From Candidatus Forterrea sp. (GTDB taxonomy: Archaea; Iainarchaeota; Iainarchaeia; Iainarchaeales; JAAZKV01), in assembly GCA_020717885.1 (NCBI GenBank), contig DYDN01000001.1, positions 1-29,048 of the forward strand: 29,048 bases of DNA. Direction: 5' to 3'. The notes beneath the pieces were generated by a model. It had not been told where the DNA came from and made no database searches. It saw only the letters and a program-made list of their open reading frames with translations. The translations under genes were made by a program, and so were the position numbers. Shown here in pieces: positions 1-7,573 of this stretch. Each line of letters starts with the position of its first letter. Position 1 is the stretch's first letter.

Positions 1-1
1 A

Positions 2-88
2 AAAACTGTGACAATCAAAGCACTAGCATACAATATTGAACACATCGGACGAATCATAAAAATTTGGCTTTACCTAGAAATCCAATAG
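2..88 (+). CDS. C-terminal end of an unrecognised protein (partial)
   Basis: An open frame enters from the left edge and runs 28 codons to TAG at 86-88. The residues read like protein (for example ALAYNIEHIG followed by RIIKIWLYLEIQ), with alternating hydrophobic and basic residues. The length and style would fit the tail of a transposase, but no motif proves this. The stop codon lies inside the hairpin at 75-96. The 28 codons could also be open by chance. Confidence 0.3.
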   Translation, partial: KTVTIKALAYNIEHIGRIIKIWLYLEIQ

Positions 89-96
89 GATTTCTA
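75..96 (+). terminator. Perfect 9-bp hairpin before PCNA
   Basis: TAGAAATCC (75-83) and GGATTTCTA (88-96) are perfect inverted repeats around the loop AATA. It sits at the end of the partial upstream frame and about 20 bp before the PCNA TATA box. It may end upstream transcription or mark the end of a mobile element. No T-run follows on the plus strand, so terminator is an inference. Confidence 0.4.
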
Positions 97-116
97 CACC
101 GCCGCTCGTAAGCCAA

Positions 117-125
117 TTATTAAAT
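117..125 (+). promoter_or_regulatory. TATA-like box of the PCNA gene
   Basis: TTATTAAAT lies 35 bp before the PCNA start. Transcription starting about 25 bp downstream would leave a short leader holding GGGTG (150-154), a weak Shine-Dalgarno match 5 nt from the ATG. Confidence 0.45.
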
Positions 126-159
126 ATTCATTTGCTTTTATTGTTTAACGGGTGCAGAT

Positions 160-876
160 ATGCTTGAACTAAAAAACACTTCTTTTTTCCGCTCAGCAGT
201 GGAATCAATCTCCGCGTTTGTTCCGGAAGGAAATTTTCGTTTCTCTGATAAAGGAATTTTCTTTAAAGCAATTGACCCAAGCCAAGTAGTTCTTGTGGAT
301 TATTTTGTTGACAAAAAATGTTTTGACAAATATATGATTGAACCGAATTTTGTCGGGGTTGATTTGACAGAGCTAACAAAAATCCTTTCGCGCGTTATGC
401 CAAATGATAAAATGATTCTTGATATTTCAGATGCAGAGTTAAAAGTTCGTTTCGAATCAGAGATAAAAAGAAATTTTCGCTTACCTTTGATTGATGTTCC
501 TGATGAGGACCCAAAAGTTCCTGCGCTTGAGTATGAGGCAAAGGTAGAACTCCTCGCAATTTCATTAAAAGAAATTCTAAAGGATGCTTCACTTTTTGGA
601 AGTAGTATTGTGTTGAAGGTTTCTGAAGGAAAGTTCTTTGTTGAGGCGAAGGGCTCGCATGGTGTAATGGATGCGGAAGTAACAAAAGTATCACACATCG
701 CCTCAAAGAAAGAAGTTACCGCAAAATTCTCACTCAATTTCCTCCAAAATATTGTGAAGCAGGCTGAGAATGAGAAACAAATCACAATAGAATTGAAGAA
801 TGACTCCGCAATGCGAGTATCATACGCAATTGGCCCAAGCAGAATTGTTTTCTATTTAGCGCATATGATACTTTAG
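160..876 (+). CDS. pcn: DNA polymerase sliding clamp (PCNA)
   Basis: Trimeric sliding clamp that tethers DNA polymerases and other replication and repair enzymes to DNA. The 238 residues match the usual archaeal size of about 245. The family signature is visible near residues 32-47 (GIFFKAIDPSQVVLVDY, where most members have an AMDPSHVALV-like segment), and the protein ends in the typical strand RIVFYLA. The last residues, HMIL, differ from the common PRIE-type ending. The start is supported by GGGTG 5 nt upstream and a TATA-like box at 117-125. It heads a run of replisome genes (primase large and small subunits, GINS), the arrangement expected in many archaea. Confidence 0.95.
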   Translation: MLELKNTSFFRSAVESISAFVPEGNFRFSDKGIFFKAIDPSQVVLVDYFVDKKCFDKYMIEPNFVGVDLTELTKILSRVMPNDKMILDISDAELKVRFESEIKRNFRLPLIDVPDEDPKVPALEYEAKVELLAISLKEILKDASLFGSSIVLKVSEGKFFVEAKGSHGVMDAEVTKVSHIASKKEVTAKFSLNFLQNIVKQAENEKQITIELKNDSAMRVSYAIGPSRIVFYLAHMIL

Positions 877-975
877 GACTGCGTGCATCCTATCAGCGCC
901 ACCTCGTTTGCTTATTTCTTTTCCCAGCAATGTGCTTCCCTTATTTATTTAATGCTTTCCAAAGGAGTGTTATTC

Positions 976-2022
976 ATGGAGAAGCTTGTTTTTGCTCAAA
1001 AATTCCCTTTTTCCCAAACTGCGAGAAATTACTTAAAGCAAATTAATATTGACATGAACAAGCTTCCTGAGAGTGCGATTAAGCGTGCGGCGCTGATGGT
1101 GTCAAAGGCATTCTCTAGCGCAAACTATAGTTTTGATCCGATTAATGCTTCAAATGATTTATACGAGACAGAATTAATTGCTTTTCCAATAGCAAAAATG
1201 TTTGTTTCACTAATGCGTGCCTCAAATATGCGCGAGAAATTTTCAAAAATGATTCAGAAGAATGTTTTCTTGGAATTAATTGATGCGCAGAAATCAAAAG
1301 ATTTGATGCTTGAGCTGGCTGACGATTTGAAAATTAATTATTCTCTTTCTGAAGAAGATGGTTTTTTTGCTGAAGTTCCCTTGCTTACTTATCTTGGAGT
1401 ATATTTTGTTGATCCAGAAACAAAACTAATGAATAAGCCTCTTATAAAGGGAAAAGTTCTTTTAACAGAAAATGATTTTGCGCGTTTCATTTCCGAAGTC
1501 GCTTATGCAAAAGTATTTTCTTCTCTTCCGATTGATAAAATCCAAATACCAAAGGAGCTTTTGTCGCTCTCAAAGAGCATTGATTCGCAGCTTGTTGTAA
1601 TTGAGAAGAAGAATTTTGATGCGAAGATGCTTGGTAAAATTGATCCGAATCTTTTCCCGCCTTGTATGAGCGCGCTTTACACTGAACAGCTCGCGGGTAA
1701 GAAATTAAGTTATTTTGCGCGTCTTGCGCTTGTGTCTTTCCTTTACAAACTCGGGATGTCAAAAACAGAATTACTCTCCCTGCTTGCAAAGAGCCCTGAT
1801 TTTGATAAGAATATTGCGGAGTACCACGTTAATAGAATTTTTGACAAGGATCTTTCTCCCCCTGGGCACAAAAAAATTGAGGAATACGCTCTCGCCACTC
1901 CCGCATGTGTAAAAGAGTGTCGCGGTCGTCACCCGGTTCAGTATTATATCTCAAAACTTCGTGTGAGCAATCGAATGAGGAACATAAAAAAAGATGTGGC
2001 GGTGGGAAAAGATGTATCCTGA
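976..2022 (+). CDS. priL: DNA primase large subunit PriL
   Basis: Non-catalytic primase subunit that helps start and size RNA/DNA primers; family members carry a 4Fe-4S cluster in the C-terminal domain. ATG 976 is chosen because AAGGAG (962-967) lies 8 nt upstream; the frame stays open back to GTG 883, but those codons look non-coding. The 348-residue product has the FPPC motif (Cys230) and the C-terminal RHPVQYY segment typical of the family. Unusually it contains only three cysteines (230, 311, 315). The usual PPxC cysteine is replaced by PPGH, putting a histidine at residue 298, and spacing to the next cysteine is longer than normal. The 3' end overlaps priS, so translation is probably coupled. 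Confidence 0.92.
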   Translation: MEKLVFAQKFPFSQTARNYLKQINIDMNKLPESAIKRAALMVSKAFSSANYSFDPINASNDLYETELIAFPIAKMFVSLMRASNMREKFSKMIQKNVFLELIDAQKSKDLMLELADDLKINYSLSEEDGFFAEVPLLTYLGVYFVDPETKLMNKPLIKGKVLLTENDFARFISEVAYAKVFSSLPIDKIQIPKELLSLSKSIDSQLVVIEKKNFDAKMLGKIDPNLFPPCMSALYTEQLAGKKLSYFARLALVSFLYKLGMSKTELLSLLAKSPDFDKNIAEYHVNRIFDKDLSPPGHKKIEEYALATPACVKECRGRHPVQYYISKLRVSNRMRNIKKDVAVGKDVS

Positions 2023-3175
2023 GCAAAATTCCAAAGAAGCATTATTCCTGCATAAGAATTTTGCCTCGTTTTATCAAAAAAACAAAATTGTTTCAGTTCC
2101 AGAGGTAAATCACAGAGAATTTGGTTTTGGCTTGTTTAAGAAAAAGATTGCGAATAGAAATATGTCCTTTTCCTCTGAAGGGGAAATGAACTCATTTTTG
2201 CGCGAGAGCGCCCCGCTTTTCTTTTCTTACTCAAATGCGTATTATAGTTTTCCTGCCCGCACTCCAACAACCGCCAAAGAATTAATTGGCGCGGATATTA
2301 TTTACGAATTTGATGCTGATGAGCTTGGGCTTGAAGTTGAGGAGATTAATGGCGTGCAGTGGTTTGAACCTCGTCACCTTGAGGAAGCAAAGAAACAGGT
2401 ATTCCGTTTAATTGATTTTATAGAAAACGACTTTGGTTTCCCTGCTAGCGAATTAAAAATTAATTTTTCAGGCAAAGCGGGTTTTCATGTTCACTTGCGT
2501 TCTGAGAGCATAAAGCATCTCAATAAGCAAGCAAGAATCGAACTTGTTGATTATCTTACTGGCCACAATTTGGATTTTGAGAAGCTGGGGTTCGACTTTA
2601 AAAAACACTATGGTCCGCTTGTAAAAAATGCGAAAGGGTTGTGGCAGAAGCGTCTCCTTTCTGGAATAAAAACTTATTTTGAGAACGATTCAAAAGTAAT
2701 CGCGAAAGTTTGTGGCGCTCCGCCAAAAAAACTTGCTCTTCTTACTGCTGATAAAAAGAAATTATTTGATTCTTTTGACAAGGGTCTCCTTCCTCGTCTT
2801 GATGGTAAGAAAAGTTCCGAGTTTTGGAAGAATGTGCTTAATGAAGTTCTCAAAGTGCAGCGTTCCCCGATTGATAGACAGACTAGTGTTGATTTGAGTA
2901 AAATTATTCGTGTACCTGAAACCCTTCATGGTGACACGGGGATGATTGCAAGAACAATTCCTCTTGAGAAACTTAAAGATTTTGATCCATTTATTGACGC
3001 GGTTGTGTTTGATGAGAAATTCTCTTCCGAGGGTGTGAAGGTGCATGTAATCAAAGCCCCAAAGTTCTCGTTGATGGGAAAAGAGTTCGGCCCGTACGAG
3101 GGCGTGGATGAAGTTTTGCCTCTGTTCGCCGCGATTTTCTTAATTGGTAAGGGCGCGGCGGTTCTTAGGCAGTAA
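1994..3175 (+). CDS. priS: DNA primase catalytic small subunit PriS
   Basis: Catalytic subunit of the archaeal/eukaryotic primase, which makes primers for replication. Visible family motifs are REFGF near residue 41, the metal-binding acidic pair in YEFDADE near 106-112, SGKAGFHVHL near 159-168 (the SGxxGxH nucleotide-binding motif), and DRQTSVDLSKIIRVP with the conserved basic residue near 298-312. The start may be ATG 1994 or ATG 2012; the second follows a GGTGGG stretch. Both overlap the end of priL. At 393 residues it is somewhat longer than many archaeal PriS. It has a single cysteine (in KVCGAPP), so the zinc knuckle found after the acidic motif in many relatives is missing. Confidence 0.93.
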   Translation: MWRWEKMYPEQNSKEALFLHKNFASFYQKNKIVSVPEVNHREFGFGLFKKKIANRNMSFSSEGEMNSFLRESAPLFFSYSNAYYSFPARTPTTAKELIGADIIYEFDADELGLEVEEINGVQWFEPRHLEEAKKQVFRLIDFIENDFGFPASELKINFSGKAGFHVHLRSESIKHLNKQARIELVDYLTGHNLDFEKLGFDFKKHYGPLVKNAKGLWQKRLLSGIKTYFENDSKVIAKVCGAPPKKLALLTADKKKLFDSFDKGLLPRLDGKKSSEFWKNVLNEVLKVQRSPIDRQTSVDLSKIIRVPETLHGDTGMIARTIPLEKLKDFDPFIDAVVFDEKFSSEGVKVHVIKAPKFSLMGKEFGPYEGVDEVLPLFAAIFLIGKGAAVLRQ

Positions 3176-3224
3176 CTTCTTCTGCATAAGCCCCAATTGG
3201 TTTTTTTCTTTTGCTTTAGGGCGA

Positions 3225-3234
3225 AGTTTTTAAG
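3225..3234 (+). promoter_or_regulatory. TATA-like box of the GINS gene
   Basis: AGTTTTTAAG lies 32 bp before ATG 3267 in the 91-bp gap after priS. No clear Shine-Dalgarno sequence follows, so the transcript is probably leaderless or nearly so. GINS may therefore be transcribed apart from the primase pair. Confidence 0.5.
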
Positions 3235-3266
3235 TAGTTCGTTCGTGTTTATTTTGGGTTTGGGGT

Positions 3267-3803
3267 ATGAGAATTGATTATGACGAATTGAGGCGTATTC
3301 ATCGCCTTGAGAAGAACACTTCTAAATTAGTTGAGGTTGATGGGGATTTTATTGATTCTCTTGAAGAGTTTGTTGCGGTTGAGAAGAAAAAGTATCTTGC
3401 TTCTTTAAAGGAATTCTCAGCTTCTGATGCAAGGGAGTTCACTAATCTTAAGCGTGTGATTGAGGAAATATTCTTGATGCGTGAAAAAAAACTTTTGAAT
3501 AAGGCGCTCATTTCTTCTCACACAAAGGAAGTTGATGGGGAGAAGATGGCGAGTCAGGAGAAGGAGACATTCAAAAAACTTTTGCGCAACCTTGAGGAGC
3601 ATTACTCTATTTACGAATCACTTTTTGGCGAAAAGGAGAGGCGGGAGAGCGAGGCTGTTCGCGTTTCAATAATAAAAGATGTTCCTACTTTTGTTGGGAC
3701 GGATATGAAAGAGTATGGGCCTTTTAAAAGTGGTCAAGTTGTTGAGCTTCCCGCAAAGATTGCGAAGTTATTTATTTCGAGGAAGATTGCGGAAGAGAAG
3801 TAA
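3267..3803 (+). CDS. Archaeal GINS complex subunit (Gins15/51 type)
   Basis: GINS works with Cdc45/RecJ-like protein and MCM as the replicative helicase complex. The N-terminal part (about residues 1-120) is helical and charged. The C-terminal B domain (about 128-178) has the family pattern: VSIIKDVPTFVGTDM, then EYGPFKSGQVVELP and a closing ISRKIAEE. A B domain at the C terminus is the layout of the Gins51 group. The 178-residue length is normal. Its place directly after PCNA and both primase genes, and before aIF2-alpha, agrees with the known archaeal gene neighbourhood. Confidence 0.88.
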   Translation: MRIDYDELRRIHRLEKNTSKLVEVDGDFIDSLEEFVAVEKKKYLASLKEFSASDAREFTNLKRVIEEIFLMREKKLLNKALISSHTKEVDGEKMASQEKETFKKLLRNLEEHYSIYESLFGEKERRESEAVRVSIIKDVPTFVGTDMKEYGPFKSGQVVELPAKIAKLFISRKIAEEK

Positions 3804-3898
3804 TCTTCGAGTTATTTTTTATTTCTCAAAATATTGGACAATTCTTCGATTGAGGCACTTTTTTAAGGGTTTTTGAGGACTTTTTCTTTGTTGATAAT

Positions 3899-4660
3899 AT
3901 GGAATACCCCGCTAGAGATGATTTTGTTGTTGTGAAGGTTTCACAGATACTTGATTATGGTGCGTTTGTTGATTTGCTTGAGTATAAGAACGCGCGCGGG
4001 TTTGTTCACATTAGTAATGTTTCAAGCTCTTGGGTAAAAAATATTAGAAATTTTGTTAAAATTAATCAGGTTCGCGTTGCAAAGGTACTGAATGTTGATA
4101 TTGAGAAGCGCCAAATTGATCTCTCGTTTGCTGGAGTAAATCCGATGAGAGAGAGGCAGGTTCTTTCGCAGTTTAAGCAAATTAACCGCGAAGAAAAATT
4201 AATTGAGGTTCTTGCAAAACAAACTGGAAAACCATTTAATGAAGTTTGGGCTGCGGTTGCGGAGCCACTAATGCAGGAGAAGGGAACTCTTTCTGATGCA
4301 TTTGAAAAAATCGCTCTTGGGTATGATCCTTCAAAGGAACTCGCAAAGGAATGGATTGCCCCTGTAAAAGAAATGATTGAGAAGAATATTGTTGTTTCAA
4401 AGAAAGAGCTTTCGGGGCTGTTGAAAGTTAAATCTCTGTCCTCAAATGGTCTTTCTGACGTAAAGGAAATTATTGGTTCCGCCGAAGGTATTAAGGGCTG
4501 CGGAATTACTTACGCGGGCGGGGGGGCGTATAATGTTGCTTGTGCTGGTTTAACATTTAAGGAAGCTGATAAGATTATAACTTCCGCAATGAATGCCGCT
4601 GAAGTAAAAGCAAAGAAACTTGGGGCAACTTTTGAGTTTAAGCGCGCAGAGAAGAAGTAA
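3899..4660 (+). CDS. eif2a: Translation initiation factor aIF2, alpha subunit
   Basis: Subunit of the heterotrimeric factor that brings initiator Met-tRNA to the small ribosomal subunit. Residues about 7-82 form an S1-type OB fold with GAFVDLLEY, GFVHISNVSSSW and a closing KRQIDLSF. A helical middle domain follows to about 165, then the alpha/beta C-terminal domain that contacts the gamma subunit. Length (253) is normal. A TATA-like CTTTTTTAAG at 3858-3867 precedes the ATG by 31 bp with no Shine-Dalgarno site. In many Euryarchaeota L44e and S27e lie just upstream and Nop10 just downstream; here the flanking gaps of about 95 bp hold none of them. Confidence 0.95.
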   Translation: MEYPARDDFVVVKVSQILDYGAFVDLLEYKNARGFVHISNVSSSWVKNIRNFVKINQVRVAKVLNVDIEKRQIDLSFAGVNPMRERQVLSQFKQINREEKLIEVLAKQTGKPFNEVWAAVAEPLMQEKGTLSDAFEKIALGYDPSKELAKEWIAPVKEMIEKNIVVSKKELSGLLKVKSLSSNGLSDVKEIIGSAEGIKGCGITYAGGGAYNVACAGLTFKEADKIITSAMNAAEVKAKKLGATFEFKRAEKK

Positions 4661-4756
4661 TTTTTTTAATGAATTTAGCCAGTCAAGGCGTGCTTCAAAA
4701 TTACCCCCCCAAAACTTTACCAGAGCTTTTTATTCCTTTTCATTAGGTATTCTTTT

Positions 4757-5536
4757 ATGCCCACAAAGATTCTTGTTCTAAAGAAGGTTCAATTCAAGGA
4801 CGCTGTATTAATTGTCGGCTTGCCCGGTATTGGTTTAGTTGGCAAAATCGCGGTTGATTATATGCTTAAGCAGCTAAAGACCGAAAGAATGGCAGAAGTA
4901 TTATCAGATTCTTTTCCTCCAAGTGTTCACACTAAAGATTCAAAAATTTCTTTAATTAAGGATGATGTTTTTCATTTGAATTTTAAGGGAAAAGATTTTC
5001 TTTTCCTTGCAGGTCCAATTCAGCCCGCTCTTGATTTTAAAATAAGTTCTTCACACGAGCATTATGAATTTTCAGAAACGCTTGTTGGATTTTTCAAAAG
5101 CATTGGAGTAAATGAAATAATTACTCTTGCTGGAATTAATGTAGGGGATAATAGATTAAACAAAAAACCCGAGGTAATTGTTGCTGCGATTGATGATGTT
5201 TCGCTTGAGACTTGGAAGAAACTTGGTGCAAAAGAGGATAAGAAGGAAGGACTAATTTCTGGCGCGGCAGGATTATTAGTTGGTGTTGCAAGATTGCACG
5301 GGATAAAAGGAGCATGCTTAATGGGCGAAACAAACCCGCAGCTCGTTTACGGGGATCATGGGAGCGCAAAGCAAATAATTGAGCTCCTCTCAAAGCGCTT
5401 TGGTTTTGGAACAAAAATGAAGAGCATAGAAAAAGAAGCAAAGACAATTGAGAAAGCGTTTAAAGAATTAAACAGTACTCTTGAGCCCGCAATTGAAGAA
5501 GAGAAATCAGAGAATGGTTTGAGTTACGTAAGGTGA
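4757..5536 (+). CDS. PAC2-family protein (proteasome assembly chaperone-like)
   Basis: Member of the PAC2 family, related to eukaryotic proteasome assembly chaperones and commonly found beside aIF2-alpha in archaea. The glycine-rich GLPGIGLVGKIAVDY (about residues 22-36) and the later GAAGLLVGVARLHGI and LMGETNP segments are typical. The final 40 residues are charged and probably helical. No Shine-Dalgarno site is seen; GCTTTTTATT (4725-4734) could be the TATA box of a leaderless mRNA. Its exact biochemical role in archaea is unsettled. Confidence 0.85.
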   Translation: MPTKILVLKKVQFKDAVLIVGLPGIGLVGKIAVDYMLKQLKTERMAEVLSDSFPPSVHTKDSKISLIKDDVFHLNFKGKDFLFLAGPIQPALDFKISSSHEHYEFSETLVGFFKSIGVNEIITLAGINVGDNRLNKKPEVIVAAIDDVSLETWKKLGAKEDKKEGLISGAAGLLVGVARLHGIKGACLMGETNPQLVYGDHGSAKQIIELLSKRFGFGTKMKSIEKEAKTIEKAFKELNSTLEPAIEEEKSENGLSYVR

Positions 5537-5556
5537 AGTAAGACCTCAAACAATAA

Positions 5557-6165
5557 TTAAAAATTTCCTAAACTAGTTTGTTTCTTCTTATCTTTTTTTT
5601 CATTTAGTAGTGATTTGAGTTTCACAAGTTCCTCTAAACCCTTTCTACCGTTTCTCAAATGGTACGCGGGGTGGTAAAGAAAGTGCATTTTTTTTCCTAA
5701 GTGTTCTCGTGTCTCTCCAACGCGCATCGCTTCAAGCCCGAACGCGCGCGCCGCACTTTTTCCAAGAAGAACAATTAATTCAGGGTTAATTGCGTTAATC
5801 ATTTTCATTGTGAGGGGTAAGAAGTAATCAATTTCTTGTTGTGTTGGTGGCCGAATCTTCTTCTCTTCGCTTAGTGGAATTATTGGCACAACATTCATTA
5901 TTGCGTAATCCTCTTTTCCCAGTTCCATATCCTTTACCCATTCTTCAAGCAAAGAACCGCTTCTCCCGACAAATGGTTTTCCTTTTTCATTCTCGCTAAA
6001 CCCCGGCGCCTCTCCGATGAAAAGTATTTTTGCGGTTTCTTCCCCTCTGCCAAAAACAATATGCCCGTTTGTATCAGTCACATTCTTGTAGAGGGCATGA
6101 GCTTTCGCATGCGCAATAAGTTCTTCTCGCACCGCGGCAAGTTTTGTGCTTTCATTTAGTTCCAT
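5557..6165 (-). CDS. Family 4-like uracil-DNA glycosylase lacking iron-sulfur cysteines
   Basis: Likely removes uracil from DNA in base-excision repair. Motif A, GEAPGFSENEKGKPFVGRSG (residues 51-70), and motif B, HPAYHLR (165-171), match family 4 (UDGa). Normal UDGa proteins bind a 4Fe-4S cluster with four cysteines: a C-x2-C pair before motif A, and two more around the NVV..RPP and PTxxEI regions. This 202-residue protein has no cysteine at all. The N-terminal pair is replaced by an AHAKAHAL segment and the others by hydrophobic residues (NVVPIIP; IDYFLPL). The fold and active-site motifs are otherwise whole, so it is probably a functional cluster-free variant rather than a decayed gene. 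It ends tail-to-tail with the PAC2 gene, 20 bp away. A TATA-like element lies at 6184-6193. Confidence 0.85.
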   Translation of the reverse strand: MELNESTKLAAVREELIAHAKAHALYKNVTDTNGHIVFGRGEETAKILFIGEAPGFSENEKGKPFVGRSGSLLEEWVKDMELGKEDYAIMNVVPIIPLSEEKKIRPPTQQEIDYFLPLTMKMINAINPELIVLLGKSAARAFGLEAMRVGETREHLGKKMHFLYHPAYHLRNGRKGLEELVKLKSLLNEKKDKKKQTSLGNF

Positions 6166-6222
6166 AACTTATTCCCATAGCAAAGAATTAAAGAATGTTT
6201 TTGCTTGGACAAACATTTTCAT

Positions 6223-6558
6223 TTAAACTAAAAGTCCAAAGAATTTGAGGAGAAGCATCGCCCCTATTCCCGCGGGTCCGAAGAGTACCGAGATAACAAA
6301 GCTTGGGACGAGGGGGAGTTGTACGTGGAAAATGTAGATGCTCACAAACCAAATGATTCCGCCGAGTATGCTGTTAGTGATTATTTTTTTTAGGAAGAAG
6401 AAAAGAAATATTGTTGCCGCGATGAGCACGATTGCAATTATTAGTACTGTTGGGTTGCCTACTAGGCTTAGTCCGATGTTTGTGGCGTCCGTTACAGGTT
6501 GGTTAAAGTTTATTCCTTTCGCAAAGTCGCTGAAGAGGTCCAAAATCACTATGCTCAT
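6223..6558 (-). CDS. BofA-like small membrane protein
   Basis: A 111-residue protein with three hydrophobic segments (about 36-57, 60-77 and 84-111). The pattern of ILGGIIWFV, then a LPLVPSFVISVLFGPAGIGAMLLL segment, resembles the BofA family (PF07441), first described as an inhibitor of pro-sigma-K processing in Bacillus and also found in archaea, where its role is unknown. CTTTAAAAAAAC on the minus strand (about 6580-6592) lies about 28 bp before the start, suggesting a leaderless mRNA. It is transcribed divergently from the winged-helix gene at 6648. Confidence 0.6.
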   Translation of the reverse strand: MSIVILDLFSDFAKGINFNQPVTDATNIGLSLVGNPTVLIIAIVLIAATIFLFFFLKKIITNSILGGIIWFVSIYIFHVQLPLVPSFVISVLFGPAGIGAMLLLKFFGLLV

Positions 6559-6608
6559 GCAGAATTATTGCATTATAGTTTTTTTAAAGCCATTGCACCA
6601 AAAACAGG

Positions 6609-6616
6609 TTTTTAAA
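6609..6616 (+). promoter_or_regulatory. TATA-like box for the winged-helix gene
   Basis: TTTTTAAA lies 32 bp before ATG 6648. This supports a leaderless transcript from ATG 6648 and argues against the in-frame GTG at 6624. Confidence 0.45.
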
Positions 6617-6647
6617 TTGAAGAGTGCGTGTTTATTTCTGTGATGGC

Positions 6648-7283
6648 ATGCCGAAGTTTTCTGATGAGCAAAAAAAGATTGCACTATTGTTGCTCTCCGA
6701 GCCAAAAACCGAGGAGGAGCTTCACAAGCAACTCAACCTTCCTTACGATAAGCTCGGCGTTGAATTAAAGCAGATGCTGAAACTTAGTCTCGTTCTCAAA
6801 GAGGGTTACCCCACAAGGTATAGATTGAGGCAGGATATTATTGATGAGCTTCAGAAGAGAAAAAAGATTAGCGAAGAGGATAAATTTAAAATAAAACTTC
6901 GCGCAATGATTGAACTGCGCGCAGTTGAAGAGAATTTACTAAAAAAACACTTGGATAAGATTGGAGAAGCATTGAAGAAAGAAGAAAAATTCACTATCTA
7001 CGGATTGAATAATGCGCCAATTATTGAGGAGGGTGAGATGTATGCCTCTTTTGTTGAAGTAACTCTTACAGTAAAGGATTTCCCTGCGCTAGTAATGTTC
7101 CTTTTTTACTACGGCCCTACTTCAATTGAGGTAATTAAGCCCTCAAAAATAGAGTTTTCCCAGTACGAGTTCCAAGAAGGACTTGTTTCGCTCTCAGATA
7201 TTTTCCAAAAGTACGCTGATTACTTTTCAAAGAAGATGACTAAGGCAGAAGTGGATAAGTTCTACAAAGAAATCTACTCTTAA
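6648..7283 (+). CDS. Winged-helix domain protein of unknown function
   Basis: A 211-residue protein. Residues about 5-62 look like a winged helix: KKIALLLLSEP, EEELHKQLNLPYDKLGVELKQM as the recognition region, then KEGYPTRYRLR as the wing. A charged helix follows (about 65-105). The C-terminal part has beta-rich stretches (EMYASFVEVTLTV) and a YYGPTSIEVIKPSKI segment that could be a small sensor or dimerisation domain. I do not recognise the family. ATG 6648 is preferred over GTG 6624 because of the TATA-like box at 6609-6616. It may be a DNA-binding regulator, possibly of a neighbour, but no target is shown. Confidence 0.65.
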   Translation: MPKFSDEQKKIALLLLSEPKTEEELHKQLNLPYDKLGVELKQMLKLSLVLKEGYPTRYRLRQDIIDELQKRKKISEEDKFKIKLRAMIELRAVEENLLKKHLDKIGEALKKEEKFTIYGLNNAPIIEEGEMYASFVEVTLTVKDFPALVMFLFYYGPTSIEVIKPSKIEFSQYEFQEGLVSLSDIFQKYADYFSKKMTKAEVDKFYKEIYS

Positions 7284-7573
7284 TTTACGTTGCCCACTAT
7301 AACTTGGTACTATACCCCTAAGAATTTCACAGCTAACTACTACTATTATTACTTTAATATAATTAAGGGCGGTAGGCTAACTCAGATTAACTAAATCTTT
7401 GTAGTACAATTCTGAATCAAACTTTTTTCGTCATTGACAATCAACGAATACATTTCCTTCACGATTTCTTTTGAGGTAAAACCCTTTATTCCTCTCACAA
7501 ACCCCTCTTTTTTGGCAAAGAATCTCCTTTTCCGTCAGTATGCCTTTCACTCAGAAGAACCACTCCTATTAGT
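7284..7573. other. Gene-poor stretch before the S-layer promoter
   Basis: About 290 bp with no convincing gene apart from the weak minus-strand frame at 7391-7498. It includes a short run of ACT/ATT triplets (about 7335-7350) and AT-rich tracts. It forms the distal part of the S-layer upstream region. Confidence 0.4.
7391..7498 (-). CDS. Possible 35-residue small protein or gene remnant
   Basis: A minus-strand frame from GTG 7498 to TAG 7391 reads with protein-like composition, including KGFTSKEIVKEMYSLIVNDE. GAGGGG lies 3 nt before the GTG. The frame stays open upstream of the GTG for 11 further codons without an ATG. It could be a small gene, the tail of a decayed gene, or chance. Confidence 0.22.
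   Translation of the reverse strand: MRGIKGFTSKEIVKEMYSLIVNDEKSLIQNCTTKI

Noticed and set aside
820..876. Frameshift at the PCNA C terminus because of the unusual HMIL ending
   Set aside because: The closing strand RIVFYLA is intact and the stop follows at the usual length.
883..975. N-terminal extension of PriL from GTG 883
   Set aside because: The extra 31 residues do not resemble primase, and AAGGAG precedes ATG 976 at a good distance.
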